Below are positions 12,264-23,659 of a stretch of 64,000 bases of DNA, piece after piece. This DNA is from Dermatemys mawii (taxonomy: Eukaryota > Chordata > Testudines > Dermatemydidae): the NCBI GenBank assembly GCA_007922305.1, contig ML677351.1:12057165-12121164 (forward strand), in the 5' to 3' direction. A program made the translations under genes and the position numbers. The notes under the pieces are model-generated. The model ran no database searches. It saw only the letters and a program-made list of their open reading frames with translations, and was not told the origin of the DNA. Each line of letters begins with the position of its first letter. Within the stretch, counting starts at the first letter, position 1.

Positions 12264-12490
12264 TGTGAGTTGCTCAGATACTGTGGTAATGGGTACAATC
12301 TAAGTACCTTAGATAGAAATTTGAATCTCTTTACTGTTTAGATAGGAAAACCATATCAATATATGGAAAAACCTAATCTTAAAAAGTAAACAGTTCACCC
12401 ACCTAGACAGGTGCATCCTTTGGTTGTTGGCCTTTTCACTTTCTGTTTATTGTAACTATCAATGTATTTCTTAAACTTGACAGACACATA

Positions 12491-12767
12491 GGGTATGTCT
12501 TCACTATCTGTTGGATTGGCAGGTAGCAATCGATCTTTTGGCGATCAATTTATCGTGTCTCGTTAAGACATGAAAAATTGATCGCCAGCGGCACCCCCGT
12601 TGACTCCGGAACTCCAGCTCGCCACAAGGCGCAAACTGGAGTCAACGGTGGAGTGCCATGAGGACGACAGGTAAGTCAGCTGAAGATACGCTGACTTCAG
12701 CTACGTTATTCATGTAGCTGAAGTTGCATATCTTTGGTTGATCCCCCCTCCCAGTGTAGACCAGCTC
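12491..12767 (+). mobile_element. Harbinger-like MITE, copy A, 277 bp
   Basis: Ends GGGTATGTCTTCACT and AGTGTAGACCAGCTC are inverted copies, flanked by the direct 3-bp repeat ATA. The interior shares GCGATCAATTTATCGTGTCT and the TCAGCTACGTTATTCATGTA block with copies at 17969, 27748 and 40149. A 3-bp TA-rich duplication is typical of PIF/Harbinger elements. Confidence 0.88.
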
Positions 12768-13259
12768 ATAGTAAATGGGCTACTAATGAATACAAGTGTA
12801 AGTCATTGTTATTCTTCCTTTTCTAGTGTGCCATTTTACAGAAAACTCTTTTAAAATGGGGCCAGATCCTCAACCCCACTAAGACCCCCAACTGAGGTCG
12901 CACAAAGGGCCCAAAACTGCCCCAAAGAGACAACAGTTAATGAATTCACCAGCAAGGGGGCATCCTGACCTGAAGTAATGCTGTGTAGCCAGCTTTATGC
13001 CAGTCTTTTCTTCCTCCCCAGTTAGGGAGAGGTGATATGGTCGAATGGGGCTGGAGTGCTTGTGTTCCCACTGATTGTCAGCTGGTGAAAGATGTCCTTG
13101 GGCTACCTTCCTAGCCGCCATAACTTAGAGCAGTCTCATGCCTACTGTAATTTGTACTGGAGAATAATCTGGTCAATCAAGAACTGGGAAGTTGTTGGAT
13201 CTACTAGAACTGTGAGGATAGGAGGTTGTGAAGTCCCAGCTCCACTCCAACCAAAGGAA
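12768..13259. other. Unannotated sequence
   Basis: Contains GGGGCCAGATCCTCAA at 12857, which looks like one end of the short palindromic MITE type, but no matching right end was found. Otherwise nothing is recognised. Confidence 0.4.
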
Positions 13260-13715
13260 CTTCGATACCTACGGTCAGATTTCTTGTTGGATAAGGGCTA
13301 TGAATGGGACACACATTAGTGCCATGCAAAGATAACCAGGTGCTGAGGCAGGTGTAACATAAGGCAAGGGAAACAAACTGGTGCCTCTGGTGCTGTGCCG
13401 AAGACCTGCCTCTTCTATAAGGAGCTGGATGCCATCTTCGGTGGCTAAACCACCTCCATCGCCAAGAGCCCCACTGATACTTTGGCAGGGCTGGAGGCAC
13501 CAGGCAGTGGACTCAACCCCAAGGGCAAAGTTTTGGATGAGGAGGTAGAGTTGGAAGACAATGTGGAGCACATAGCAACGTTATCCAGTGGCATGGCAAG
13601 TCAGGACCTCTTTTCCACCCCAGATCTAGCCAATCCCAGCAGCACGTCTCTTGCACACATGATGCAGGAGAGAGCAGTCCTGGTACGTGATCTTTTTCAA
13701 GTTGATGCTACTTGA
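13260..13715 (+). pseudogene. Myb/SANT-like (MSANTD-type) protein, broken
   Basis: In one frame the translation runs DKGYEWDTH, stop, CHAKI, a second stop, then SGAVPKTCLFYKELDAIFGG, a third stop, and an acidic, serine-rich tail (KVLDEEVELEDNVEH, then SQDLFSTPDLANPSS). The TCxFYxELDAI(L/F)GG block followed by an acidic linker and a DSQELFSTP-like segment is a signature I know from the many Harbinger-related Myb/SANT-like proteins of reptiles and birds. Those proteins bind DNA and derive from the second protein of Harbinger transposons. The N-terminal SANT helices cannot be read with confidence. Three in-frame stops make this a pseudogene. It lies 0.5 kb from Harbinger-like MITE copy A. Confidence 0.62.
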
Positions 13716-13972
13716 TTATATGAGGTAGAACTGTCCTTTGCACTGTATATTGTAGAAGTGGGTGAAGGGATAGAAATGTACAAGACTAGCTCTGTTTGAG
13801 TGTGCTCCACATTCCCTTGTGCAGCTAAGCAATGTGGCGAAACAGTCTGTTAATGCACACCAAGATTTCATGGGAATCCTCCAGAGAGAAAAATAAAATA
13901 AAATCAATAGAAAAACACAGATGCATCTTGGGGTAATTTCAAATTCTAATTCTTGAACCATCTGAGAGCTGG

Positions 13973-14105
13973 TTTGGGATCACAATTCAGCAAGGTACTT
14001 AAGCACATGCCTAAATTAAGTCAGGGTGTAGTATCATTGCTACCGAGAGTATTCGCATGCTTAAAACTAAAAAATGTACTTAAGTTCTTTAGTGACTCAG
14101 AGCCA
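13973..14105. repeat. Short palindromic repeat, degenerate
   Basis: The left side has GTACTTAAGCACATGCCTAA and the right side GCATGCTTAAAAC...GTACTTAAGT, imperfect inverted copies. This is like the short fold-back MITEs common in sauropsid genomes. The limits are approximate. Confidence 0.5.
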
Positions 14106-14204
14106 TAAAATGAGATCTGCTTATTGACTATAACAATTTTTACTCTTTTTCACTTTTGTTAGCACTGCAGAGCCAAAAAAGTAATGAGAGGGGGAGCTGG
14201 ATGT

Positions 14205-14634
14205 CAATCTGTCTGGAATGATTCGTGACCGTGAGTGCCAACCTCAGAGCAGAATGTCAAGAAGCGGGGAAGAGACCCCAAACTAGGTGTAAATTCTGTA
14301 ATTAGATTTTACCAATCCAAATGTGAATTCCTGAAGCACTGTAACAGTCTTACCATGGAGTTACAGACAGTCCGCTCGGTCATTCTAGTGTGTCTTGCCA
14401 TCCAGGCAAGTTGGACTTAGTGATAGTTGGCTGTTATACACCAAAGACCACAAGCTATTTAGGTTGCTTTCAGTCCCAACAGACCAGTCTCTTACCTCTG
14501 ATCAATTTGGATCTTAGATCTCACACCAAAGACAATGCTAGTAGCCAATCCTATAATAAACTGACTAAAGATTTATTAGCTAAGAAAAGAAATGAAAGTG
14601 TTACTACAAGGTTAAAGCAAGTAAATGTATATAG
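14205..14634 (-). repeat. LTR-like repeat, copy 1
   Basis: On the minus strand it runs AACCTTGTAGTAACACTTTC, then AATAAATCTTTAGTCAGTTT, then AGCATTGTCTTTGG, and near the low-coordinate end AGGTTGGCACTCACGG. The same order occurs in sense at 19680-20108 (copy 2). The AATAAA followed by about 300 bases suggests the R-U5 part of an LTR. Small open frames in both copies (KKRGRDPKL here, KKHGRNPKL in copy 2) are translated homology of the repeat, not a gene. Confidence 0.75.
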
Positions 14635-15004
14635 CAGAAGTGGCCAAACTTGCTGACTCTCACGTGCAACAGTCTTCAGAAGTTCAAGAACCAGGGTGTG
14701 CCTGCTGTGGCTCAGGGCTTCAGCCCCGTGGGCAGTGTCTGCTGGGGCTTGTGGCTTCAACCCTGCTCCTGCAGAAGCCATGAGCCCTGACAGGTGCGCC
14801 CTGTGAGGCTGAAGCCCCAAGACTCCCCTTCCCCTAGTCAGAAGCTCCTACCTCACCTTGCTGCAAGACAGAGGTCCTGAGGTCACCCCCACCCCAACAC
14901 ACACAATCTGGTAGGCAGAGAATGGGAGAGGGAAGCTGTGCAAGTCACACTTTAACAGTAAAAGAGCCGAATGTGGCACAAGAGCCACAGTGTGGCCAGC
15001 CCTG
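14635..15004. mobile_element. hAT-like MITE, 370 bp
   Basis: Starts CAGAAGTGGCCAAACTTGCT and ends GTGTGGCCAGCCCTG. The flanks GTATATAG and TTATATAC agree at 6 of 8 positions. It lies exactly at the edge of the LTR-like copy 1. The interior is GC-rich and repetitive (GGGCTTCAGCCCC-like). Confidence 0.75.
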
Positions 15005-16189
15005 TTATATACACAAGTGAGTTACAGTCTATGGTTTTAAAAGCTATAGAAGTCTGTCAGGTCTGAATGTCTTGTAGGGCTAACTCAGGTTGACTCCAGG
15101 TATCTTTTCTTCCATTTCATAGCTGTGCTCTTTGAGAGTCTAGAGGCAGAGAGATGAAAAGTTTTCTTGTTCACTCTCTTTATTTCCTGATGGGAGAAGC
15201 CCTATCGCATGTAGCATCTTCATGGATGTGAAAGGGCAATTAATAAAGTCTTTGCATTGTGACGTCCCACAGTGGCCCATTTAGTTTTGACAGTCCTTCC
15301 TGAGATAACATCTTTCATAGGGATTTAGCATTTTACACTAGATAAAGGTTTTTTTTCCCCTGTTTGTTGAGTTACATAGTTCAGAACAAATATTTTAAAG
15401 CTATACAGTATACACTTTAAGTATTACCTTATAGCATGGGATACAAACATTATAAGTAGGATTAATACATGTAGCAATTTACAAGCATTTCATAAAGTCT
15501 AAACACTAAACACGTTGTTATAAGTCCAATACCCATTTTAATGATATTATCACACAGGTGACCTATACTAGTTTCCAGCAATGAAACTGTCAGTGCTCAG
15601 CTAACGCCTAAAGCCTGGCAAGAGTTGGCATCGGGTCTGCCAGCATCACACTGGATGCTTCTGGCTCTTTTAATCAACACTGTTGTTAATGTAGTGCCAC
15701 TTCCAGAATCTTTACCTCAAAAGGTATTCCTTATTTACACCATAACTACAATTCTGATAATCCTCAGATGAGCTACTAGCAATGATGCATAACCAGAAAC
15801 AAACTACGGTGAGTTTCTAAGTCTGGCATATTTGATTTGGGAAACCTTGAAAGAGGAACACAAACTCCTGTGAGATGACTTTTGAGAAGTCACTTTTCAG
15901 AGCATAACTTCATTTTATTCTAAAAGTGTATGGCATCCAGAGATATCTCTTTTTGATTTAAAAGGTTCCTCCTGAGCAGCTGGTATTGAGCTAGAGCAGT
16001 GATATTCAGACTGAGTCTTGGGGGCCACAAGTGACTCTTTAATGTGTCTCCTGCAGCTCTTTGCAGCACATGATATTAAAACACCATGTGACTTAATTAT
16101 TAACCAGTCTATGTTATTAATCAATCAGTATGCTTTTACTATGTTATCAACCAATTGTAGAATACTTGGTCAATCATTTTGCTGTGAGA

Positions 16190-16190
<1 letters not shown>
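15005..16190. other. Possible further LTR-like sequence and unannotated DNA
   Basis: 15005-15310 may be a continuation of the repeat cut by the hAT MITE, but I could not match it to copy 2. The rest shows no recognised feature. Confidence 0.35.

Positions 16191-16236
<46 letters not shown>
16191..16236. repeat. (TAGA)n tetranucleotide microsatellite
   Basis: About 11 uninterrupted TAGA units. Confidence 0.97.
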
Positions 16237-16856
16237 TCACTAATTTAATGCTATATATATCACTAATTTGGCTCCTGAACCACTGAGGTCTGAGTATCAC
16301 TGAGCTAGAGGATTGCATAGTGAATCTGAGTAGTTTTAGGAGAGTGACTGATCTGAGAAATGTAATTCAACCCACTTGAAATATGTAGAGCCCTTTCTAA
16401 CACTTACCATGGGTTGTACAGACAGTAATAATACTGTGCTTTGTTTTAATTATAAACATCTAGCAAATGTAGGAAAGTATCTAATGGACCTTTTTAAATT
16501 TAAATCCATTAGCAAATGATGAGAATTAATACAGCAAATTATGTGCACACCTTATTAAATCAGAATTAGGAATCAATTTAAAACTGAATCCATTATTATC
16601 TTATTGAGCAGAATCACTAAAAACTCTTTCTCACTTGTGTGTACCATATGTTGCCAAACTTTGCACAAAACAACAAACTGCTCAACATTTAAACACATTA
16701 AAAGACCATCTAGCTCAATACATCTGGTTTATTGGAAGCGTACCTTCATGATTTTCCATTATGCCCTCCACTACTCCAAAAACAAATGTACACATAGTCA
16801 CAACAAATTTGCTTCCATCTAGGCCTTTGCTTCCCTCGTAACTTATTCCAAACACT
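16237..16856. other. Unannotated sequence
   Basis: No recognised feature before the assembly gap. Confidence 0.45.
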
Positions 16857-17256
16857 NNNNNNNNNNNNNNNNNNNNNNNNNNNNNNNNNNNNNNNNNNNN
16901 NNNNNNNNNNNNNNNNNNNNNNNNNNNNNNNNNNNNNNNNNNNNNNNNNNNNNNNNNNNNNNNNNNNNNNNNNNNNNNNNNNNNNNNNNNNNNNNNNNNN
17001 NNNNNNNNNNNNNNNNNNNNNNNNNNNNNNNNNNNNNNNNNNNNNNNNNNNNNNNNNNNNNNNNNNNNNNNNNNNNNNNNNNNNNNNNNNNNNNNNNNNN
17101 NNNNNNNNNNNNNNNNNNNNNNNNNNNNNNNNNNNNNNNNNNNNNNNNNNNNNNNNNNNNNNNNNNNNNNNNNNNNNNNNNNNNNNNNNNNNNNNNNNNN
17201 NNNNNNNNNNNNNNNNNNNNNNNNNNNNNNNNNNNNNNNNNNNNNNNNNNNNNNNN
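16857..17256. other. Assembly gap, 400 N
   Basis: Exactly 400 undefined bases. Any open frame drawn through this gap is meaningless. Confidence 0.99.
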
Positions 17257-17597
17257 AGGTAATCCCAGTGGAGGCAGTGTCACTCCCTGTCACGTTGCAG
17301 GCACAAATCCAGGATGCAGCCACAGCTGTCAGTCAGCGCCTCCCAGTGGGACCCCCCTCTCCAGGGATAGGAGCCAGGGTGGGCAGAATCTGGCAGTTGT
17401 AGCTGCAGCAGAATAGACCAATCAGCTGCAGAGGAGGGACCAGTCAAAAAATGGACCCTTTGGGCTCTTTCTGAGCTGCAATATCTGCTCTGGAAAAATC
17501 CCGGATGTTTCCTATTATTTGAAAAATCCGCCTGGACAGAGAATGGAGCCTCAAAATAGAGGCAATGTCTGGGAAAACCCAGACATATGGTAACCCT
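17257..17597. repeat. Probable DNA-transposon repeat, partly in the gap
   Basis: The right end CATATGGTAACCCTAA, with AATGTCTGGGAAAACCCAGA before it, matches a repeat I associate with reptile genomes (complement AGGGTTACCATATG). The left end is not visible, probably in the gap. Confidence 0.45.
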
Positions 17598-17968
17598 AAC
17601 CTGTAGCAAGTAGTGAGGCCAACGCATCACACCTCAGATTGGAGATTTGCTGCTATCTTGTATTTATAAAACACCCAGTCTTTCTGGAGTCTAGGCACTA
17701 ATCAAAAACTAAGAAATGCAAATAATCTAACAAAGCAGATTCCCATCTGCCACCTTATTTAGCTGCATTTAATTTCTCACAGACAATAATGGAATAGCAT
17801 GGAGCCACTGGCCCAAATCACCCTCTCCTCTATGGATTCCCTGAGATGAAACAAGATTTACAGATCCTGAGCATCAAGCAGTAATGAGACTTCTCCACCA
17901 GGCTCATTCTGTGCAGGATATGGGGTCCAAAACCACATCTCCACAAGAACAATCAGGGCAAAAATTTA

Positions 17969-18258
17969 GCCCTGGTCTACACTGGGGCGGACTGACCTAA
18001 CATATGCAACTCATCTATGCAAATAGCATAGCTGAAGTCGACGTATTCAGGATGACTTACTTTGGCATCTTCACGGTGCTGAGTCGAGTGCTGCCCCTCC
18101 CCCATCAACTCCACCTGCGCCTGTCACCACAGTGGAGTTCCGAAGTCAACGGGAGAGCACTCGGGGATCGAGTTATTGCATCTAGATGAGACACGATAAA
18201 TTGATCCCCGAAAGATCGATCTCTACACACCGATCCAGCGGGTAGTGTAGATCTGGCC
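17969..18258 (-). mobile_element. Harbinger-like MITE, copy B, 290 bp
   Basis: Left end GCCCTGGTCTACACT, right end AGTGTAGATCTGGCC, both flanked by TTA (17966-17968 and 18259-18261). The GACACGATAAATTGATCCCC block lies near the right end, so this copy is inverted relative to copy A. The 61-codon open frame inside is incidental. Confidence 0.9.
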
Positions 18259-18261
18259 TTA

Positions 18262-19679
18262 GTGAGTTGAGAGTCACATAAGTTTTCTGATCTCTACATG
18301 GATTTTCCCCTTGTAGAGGCCCATAACCTTTTTAGATTCTTCTGACTTGTTATCACCTGATTCCCACACTGAAATCTTTCTTCCATATGGGAAATGCATA
18401 CTAGATTTATCCATTTTAATTACTTTTATAATTTTTCCTTGTAAGTTATTAATAATGAAACCACTTCTATTGCCACCCTCCTTCAGAAAATGCTGTACTT
18501 TCCATCCTAATGCTTTTGGATAGAAGAGAATCCTTTGTATGTGGAAATACAATTAGAGCAACCACCAAATTGTCAGAGGAAGCAGACATTTTCCTGAGTT
18601 AATATTCTTATCTACATGAATCAAACTATCTTCAAAGCTCAAGGGAGAAATTTTGGTCAGTTTTAATTCATATGGGTAAAACAACAGCAACAAAAGGAGT
18701 TTAGTGAGTAAAAATGCTCTTAAGCTTCTATAGTTTAAAAAGAGATCTGACGTATAACATGGTGAGCAATTTGCACAGAACATTCTAATTGCTCTATTTA
18801 ATTTCATCCTTAGGAGAAATAGCCAAGCTATTGAGATTTACAAGCTGTATGGTCAGTAAATATTAATAAAAACAAAGTGATTCTTAAAGATTTTTGGCAC
18901 TTTGTGTACATCCCTGACAGCTGGATTGACATGAAAGACTGTAATGGCTTTTAAGCAGCTGTTCAAATCTCTTGTGTCAATGATCCGTGAACTAAAGAGG
19001 ACTTGGGTGATACACCAAAACCTGCTGCGAAGAAGCCATTATGGGCCACTGGGTCAAATATATTCTTTTTAAAGGATACCTACCCACAAATTTATAACAT
19101 CTTAGAAGGTAAATTAGATAGCCTGACTGTCTTTGTGGTTTGATTTCAAAATATTTAAAACATGTTATTTAGATGGTAACACTTCAGGACAGGGACCTTG
19201 TCTTTGCCTAAAAAGCAACCAGCACATCTATAGGAGAGTAAGAATATATAATAACAAATATTCAAATGCCCTGTGTATATATATACACACACATATGTGT
19301 TTTTTCTCTCTTATCCTTCCAAGTAAAGGAGCAACAGGGGAGGTATCATCTCCTGCCCAACAAAAAAAGATCCATAGACATCAGTGGACAAAATACTTGG
19401 CTGATTGTTTTCCTTACACTCGTGAAGAGGGGACTGCACAAAGGCTCGTCCCATCATAGTTTGAGCTCTGGAGAAGGAGATAAAAATCACAGACCAGAAG
19501 GAACTTTATCACTGTGCTGCTTGGACTTTGGATAGGGAAATATTTCTAAGCATAAGCAAGAGATCCCCAAGATGCTTAGCTTGAGTTAGCAGCAAAAGAC
19601 ATATGGAATTTGCACACTACAGCAGCTTTTACTCCCTTTTGGAACTTAAGGCTGTAGCTAATTTGTCTGTGTATGTTTA
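18262..19679. other. Unannotated sequence
   Basis: Short open frames of 84-108 codons are present but show no known motif. 19430-19679 may be the 5' part of the LTR-like copy 2. Confidence 0.4.
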
Positions 19680-20108
19680 CCTGTTTCAACCTTATAAATA
19701 ACTTTCTTATTTATTTTTCTAGTTCATAAATCTTTAGTTCGTTTATTACAGGATTGACTACAAGCATTGTCTTTTGTTTGAGATCTGAAGTACAACTGAC
19801 CTACGGTAAGTGAATGGTCCTGTGGGCCTGGAAGTAACCTGAATATTGTTGTGGATTTTTGGTGTAAGGGACAATCTATCACAAAGGCAGGCTTGCCTGG
19901 GTGGTGAGATAAACCGGAGAGCCCAAGGCGACTGTCTGTGACTCCATGTTAAGGCTCATGTGGTACTTGAGGGGGTCACATTTGATACATAGTTGGTGAA
20001 ATCGAATTGTGAAGCACACAACCAATTTGGGGTTTCTGCCATGCTTCTTAACAGTCTTCCCAGAGGTTGGCACTCACTGTCATGAGCCATCCAGACAGCC
20101 TGACAATG
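19680..20108 (+). repeat. LTR-like repeat, copy 2
   Basis: Collinear with copy 1 (14205-14634, opposite strand): CATAAATCTTTAGTTCGTTT, CAAGCATTGTCTTTTG, GGAAGTAACCTGAATA, AGGCTTGCCTGGGTGG and AGAGGTTGGCACTCACTG. The TTATTACAGGATTGACTACA part differs from copy 1 by scattered substitutions. Upstream (19433-19670) may also belong to it. Confidence 0.75.
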
Positions 20109-21439
20109 GGATGAAAGGATCAGCAAACCAGGGAGATATTTTGGTGGGTAAATAATCAAATTCAATGCACATAGGACAAGCATTTATAATCAGTGGGTTT
20201 AAGTGTGGACCTTGTGCAATCACTTGCGTAATTTACCTCCTACTTTAAGGGTTTGACCCAAAGTCCACTAAAATCAATGGGACACTCTCCACTGACTTCA
20301 GCTGGTGCAGAATTATGCTCTACAACTGTTTCATTTTCATGTATATGAATGGTCTGCATGGATTACACAGAAAAATCTTTCCATCCACAAGCAGTTCTTG
20401 TCAAAAGGCATCTGTAGATTAAGACAGGGCTATAACCACGGTCCAGTAGATTATGGGTCTCTTCTCTTAAATAGGTCACAGTGAATCAATGGTGAAGATC
20501 AACAAGATTAATAATCTTAATTATCCACAGAGAGACAAGGCGGGTAAGTTAATATTGGACAAACGTCTGTTAATTATCCACAAACATTACTGGACATGGG
20601 GAAGTTTCTCCTAACCATGTGCACAAATAATTCACATTACAGCAGACCCCGCCCCCCGCATAATGCTAATTTGATATTTGACTTCATGCATATTAAATTG
20701 CTCTTGTGATGAGACTGTATTCTGTATTAAGTGAACACTGAGCAGACAGCTTCCTTCTGAGGAAACAAATATAAAACTGATGAATGCCAAGCAAGCAATT
20801 TGCTTATGAAAAATACCCAGAAAACAAGATACTTGCGAAACAAAACTTCTTCCACTCAGGCCATATAGAAAAAGCTAAGGACCAGTGAATGGGTGTTTTG
20901 TTTATGAAGATGTATAAAGATGGTAATGAATACTGAGTGAAGATCTTTCTCCTGAAGATATACAGAGAAAGCTGAAAAATGCCAAATGGATTTTTCTCTA
21001 ACAATGAGATAAAGAGAAAGCTAACAACCACAGAGTAGATGGTTTGCCCTATGCTTATGAAAATTTATAGAGGAGAAACTAATTATTCAGTTGCAAAAAC
21101 ACAGTCAATGGGCCAAAGACGTTTATAATCATGTAAATACTTTCAACCATGTAGCACTAGTATATATTGCTTGGATAAGCTGGATATCTTGCCTAGCTGA
21201 TCTTCTGCCAAAAATAATGTGCATGCATGATTTTGCTCTTGGTTGTATACAGATACATTGTGGCACTTCCTAAAGGGGCGATTCATTAGACACCACTTGC
21301 TGCTGTGATGAGATGCAAAGTGGCATCAAAACATGATGGCACTGTGTTTGGGGTAAGAGTATTAAAGAATTCAGCGTTATATTAGCAAAACAGGGGCTGA
21401 TTTTTATTGCAAAATGAATTCAGCTTTGTGTAACTGATA
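20109..21439. other. Unannotated sequence
   Basis: Near 20275 and 20300 are AATCAATGGGACACT and CACTGACTTCAGCTGG, typical of degenerate fold-back repeats. Nothing else is recognised. Confidence 0.4.
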
Positions 21440-22335
21440 CTACATAAGAACATAAGAAAGGCCATACTGGGTCAGACCAAAGGTCCATCTAGCCCAGTAT
21501 CCTGTCTACCGATAGTGGCCAATGCCAGGTGCCCTGGAGTGAGTGGACCTAACAGGTAAAGATCAAGTGATCTCTCTCCTGCCATCCATCACCCCCCTCT
21601 GACAAACAGAGGCTAGGGACACCGTTCCTTACCCATCCTGGCTAGTAGCCATTAATGGACTTAGCCTCCATGAATTTATACAGTTCTCTTTTAAACCCTG
21701 TTATAGTCCTAGCCTTCACAGCTTCTTCAGGCAAGGAATTCCACAGGTTGACTGTGCGCTGTGTGAAGAAGAACTTCCTTTTATTTGTTTTAAACCTGCT
21801 GCCCACTAATTTCAATGGGTGGCCCCTAATTCTTCTATTATGGGAACAAGTAAATAACTTTTCCTTATTCACTTTCTCCACGCCACTCATAATTTTATAT
21901 ACCTCTATCATATCCCCACTTAGTCTCCTCTTTTCCACGCTAAAAAGTCCTAGCCTTTTTTATCTCTCCTCATATGGGACCCGTTCCAATCCCCTAATCA
22001 TTTTATTTGCCCTTCTCTGAACCTTTTCTAATGCCAGTATATCCTTTTTGAGATGAGGAGACCACATCTGTACACAGTATTCAAGATGTGGGCGCACCAT
22101 GGATTTGTATAAGGGCAGTAAGATACTCTCTGTCTTATTCTATATCCCATTTTTAATGATTCCTAACATCCTGTTTGCTTTTTTGACTGCCGCTGCACAC
22201 TGCATGAACATCTTCAGAGAACTATTCACAATGACTTCAAGAACTTTTTCCTGATTAGTTATAGCTAAATTAGCCCCCATCATATTGTATGTATAGTTGG
22301 GGTTATTTTTTCCAAGGTGCATTACTTGCTTGCAA
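21440..22335 (-). mobile_element. CR1/L2-clade LINE, 5'-truncated
   Basis: The minus-strand frame 21938-21642 encodes the C-terminal reverse-transcriptase tail: MEKRRLSGDMIEVYKIMSGV, then FFFTQRTVNLWNSLPEEAV and GFKRELYKFMEAK. More of the frame upstream (to about 22330) is split by shifts. The 3' end on the minus strand is the tandem CTTATGTTCTTATGT, seen on the plus strand as ACATAAGAACATAAG at 21442. The CCATACTGGGTCAGACC block is its 3' UTR. Non-LTR elements of this clade are usually 5'-truncated, as here. Confidence 0.85.
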
Positions 22336-23659
22336 CTTTTGGAATGTTCCCAGCATTGTACCTGGGGCAGAGTAGAGATGGATCCTCTCTGCTAATAAGG
22401 AAGCATTGCACTGGACCCTCTTGTCTACAGTCATCTGGAATGAACTATATGTGACTTCTCCAGGTGGTAGACCTGTGATTTGGATGGAGACAGACGGGTT
22501 CAGTTTACTGTAGATATAGGGGCAGCCTGTGAAGTTCATTTCTGGATATGAATTTATCCTAGCTTCTGAGCTGTTCAGCTCTGGGGTTCAGGTTGAGCGC
22601 CTCCATCCCTTCTCTATATATGAAGAGGCTTGTGCTATATATGGAACATTAAACTCTATGTGGGGGGCGGGGGAGATAATGTATTTTCTCAAGTGTGGAT
22701 GAACTTCAAAGGGTTAGATTTATTTTTGGCTTAGTTAAAACAGCTTTCACAGAGCCATACAGTATTCTACCTGCTCCTCCTCCTCCTGCACACATCTCCT
22801 CACTCCTGACCTTTTCTTTCCATTATCGATGTCCCCTTCTTCTAACAATTCCAGCCACAGACCAAGTTTGAAGAATAACATACAATTAACTAAAGGCTCA
22901 TTTCCTGGATGAGTAAAAGTGTAACTCGGGGTCTAACGGATTCCCTGGTCACCAGTCAATCAGCCTCAGTCACGAAGCAAAAGGTCACAACCACCTACTT
23001 ACTCCTAGGAGTGTGGTCTCTTAATTTGAGTTGTCTAATCAGGATGTACAGCTAGAAAGGAGAATGTTTTTGTTTTGCTGTTCAGCTGTCTATCGTTCAG
23101 ACCTAAGGGTAGCGAGAACAATGGTTATAACTTTATTTGATCATGATTCAGTCATAAAATATGAATCAAATATGAATCATATAACTTAAACAAGTAGATC
23201 GCAGATATCTCTGATAGTCTGACTGAGCATTTGCTGCTGCAAAAGGCACACAGCTTGCCACGTGCACCACACTTTCATTTCTTTATCTCAAAGACTAGAT
23301 CAAACTTTTAATCACAGCTCTGCATTAGGGTAGTGCCGAGTTGCAAAGAAACAGGGAGCTCAAGGAGGCTTATTCCTTGATGCATATGGAGAATGTGTAG
23401 GCTTCATCTTCTTTAAGTCTGACCCCATCATGACCCCACATCCCAGCAACTCCATAGGCTCATGCAGAGGGATTGAGATGGGCCACAACCCTAGCCCCAA
23501 TGTCTCCCTGTTTTCTTTGCTTGCTTTGCAAGCCCCAGGAGGTACACAGACTGTGCTCCTCTAAGAATCAAACCTGCAACTGTGATTAACCCTTATCGAG
23601 GCCATGCAAGGCAAGAGGGGATGTTCCTTGCAAATTCCTCCATACATTCCCCTTGTTTA
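22336..23659. other. Unannotated sequence
   Basis: No recognised coding region. It could hold the 3' UTR of the LINE that follows on the minus strand, but I see no clear end or tail. Confidence 0.35.

Larger units (their letters stand above)
11784..12297 (+). repeat. MIR SINE interrupted by two MITEs
   Basis: Three collinear blocks of a sense-strand MIR. The tRNA-like head has an A-box-like TTAGTGGTTAC and a B-box-like AGTTTGATTCCC, followed by ATGGGCAAATCACTTAG (to about 11876). Next comes the CORE part, with AATGGGGATAATAGCAC (about 11956-12045). The tail GCTCAGATACTGTGGTAATG lies at 12274-12293. The gaps are filled by the two MITEs listed next. Confidence 0.8.

Noticed and set aside
16715..17323. 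202-codon minus-strand open frame
   Set aside because: It runs through 400 undefined bases of the assembly gap, so most of it is unknown residues.
18274..18807. Two adjacent minus-strand frames of 92 and 84 codons
   Set aside because: They show no motif, no splice pattern and low-complexity residue use; they are probably chance frames in AT-rich DNA.
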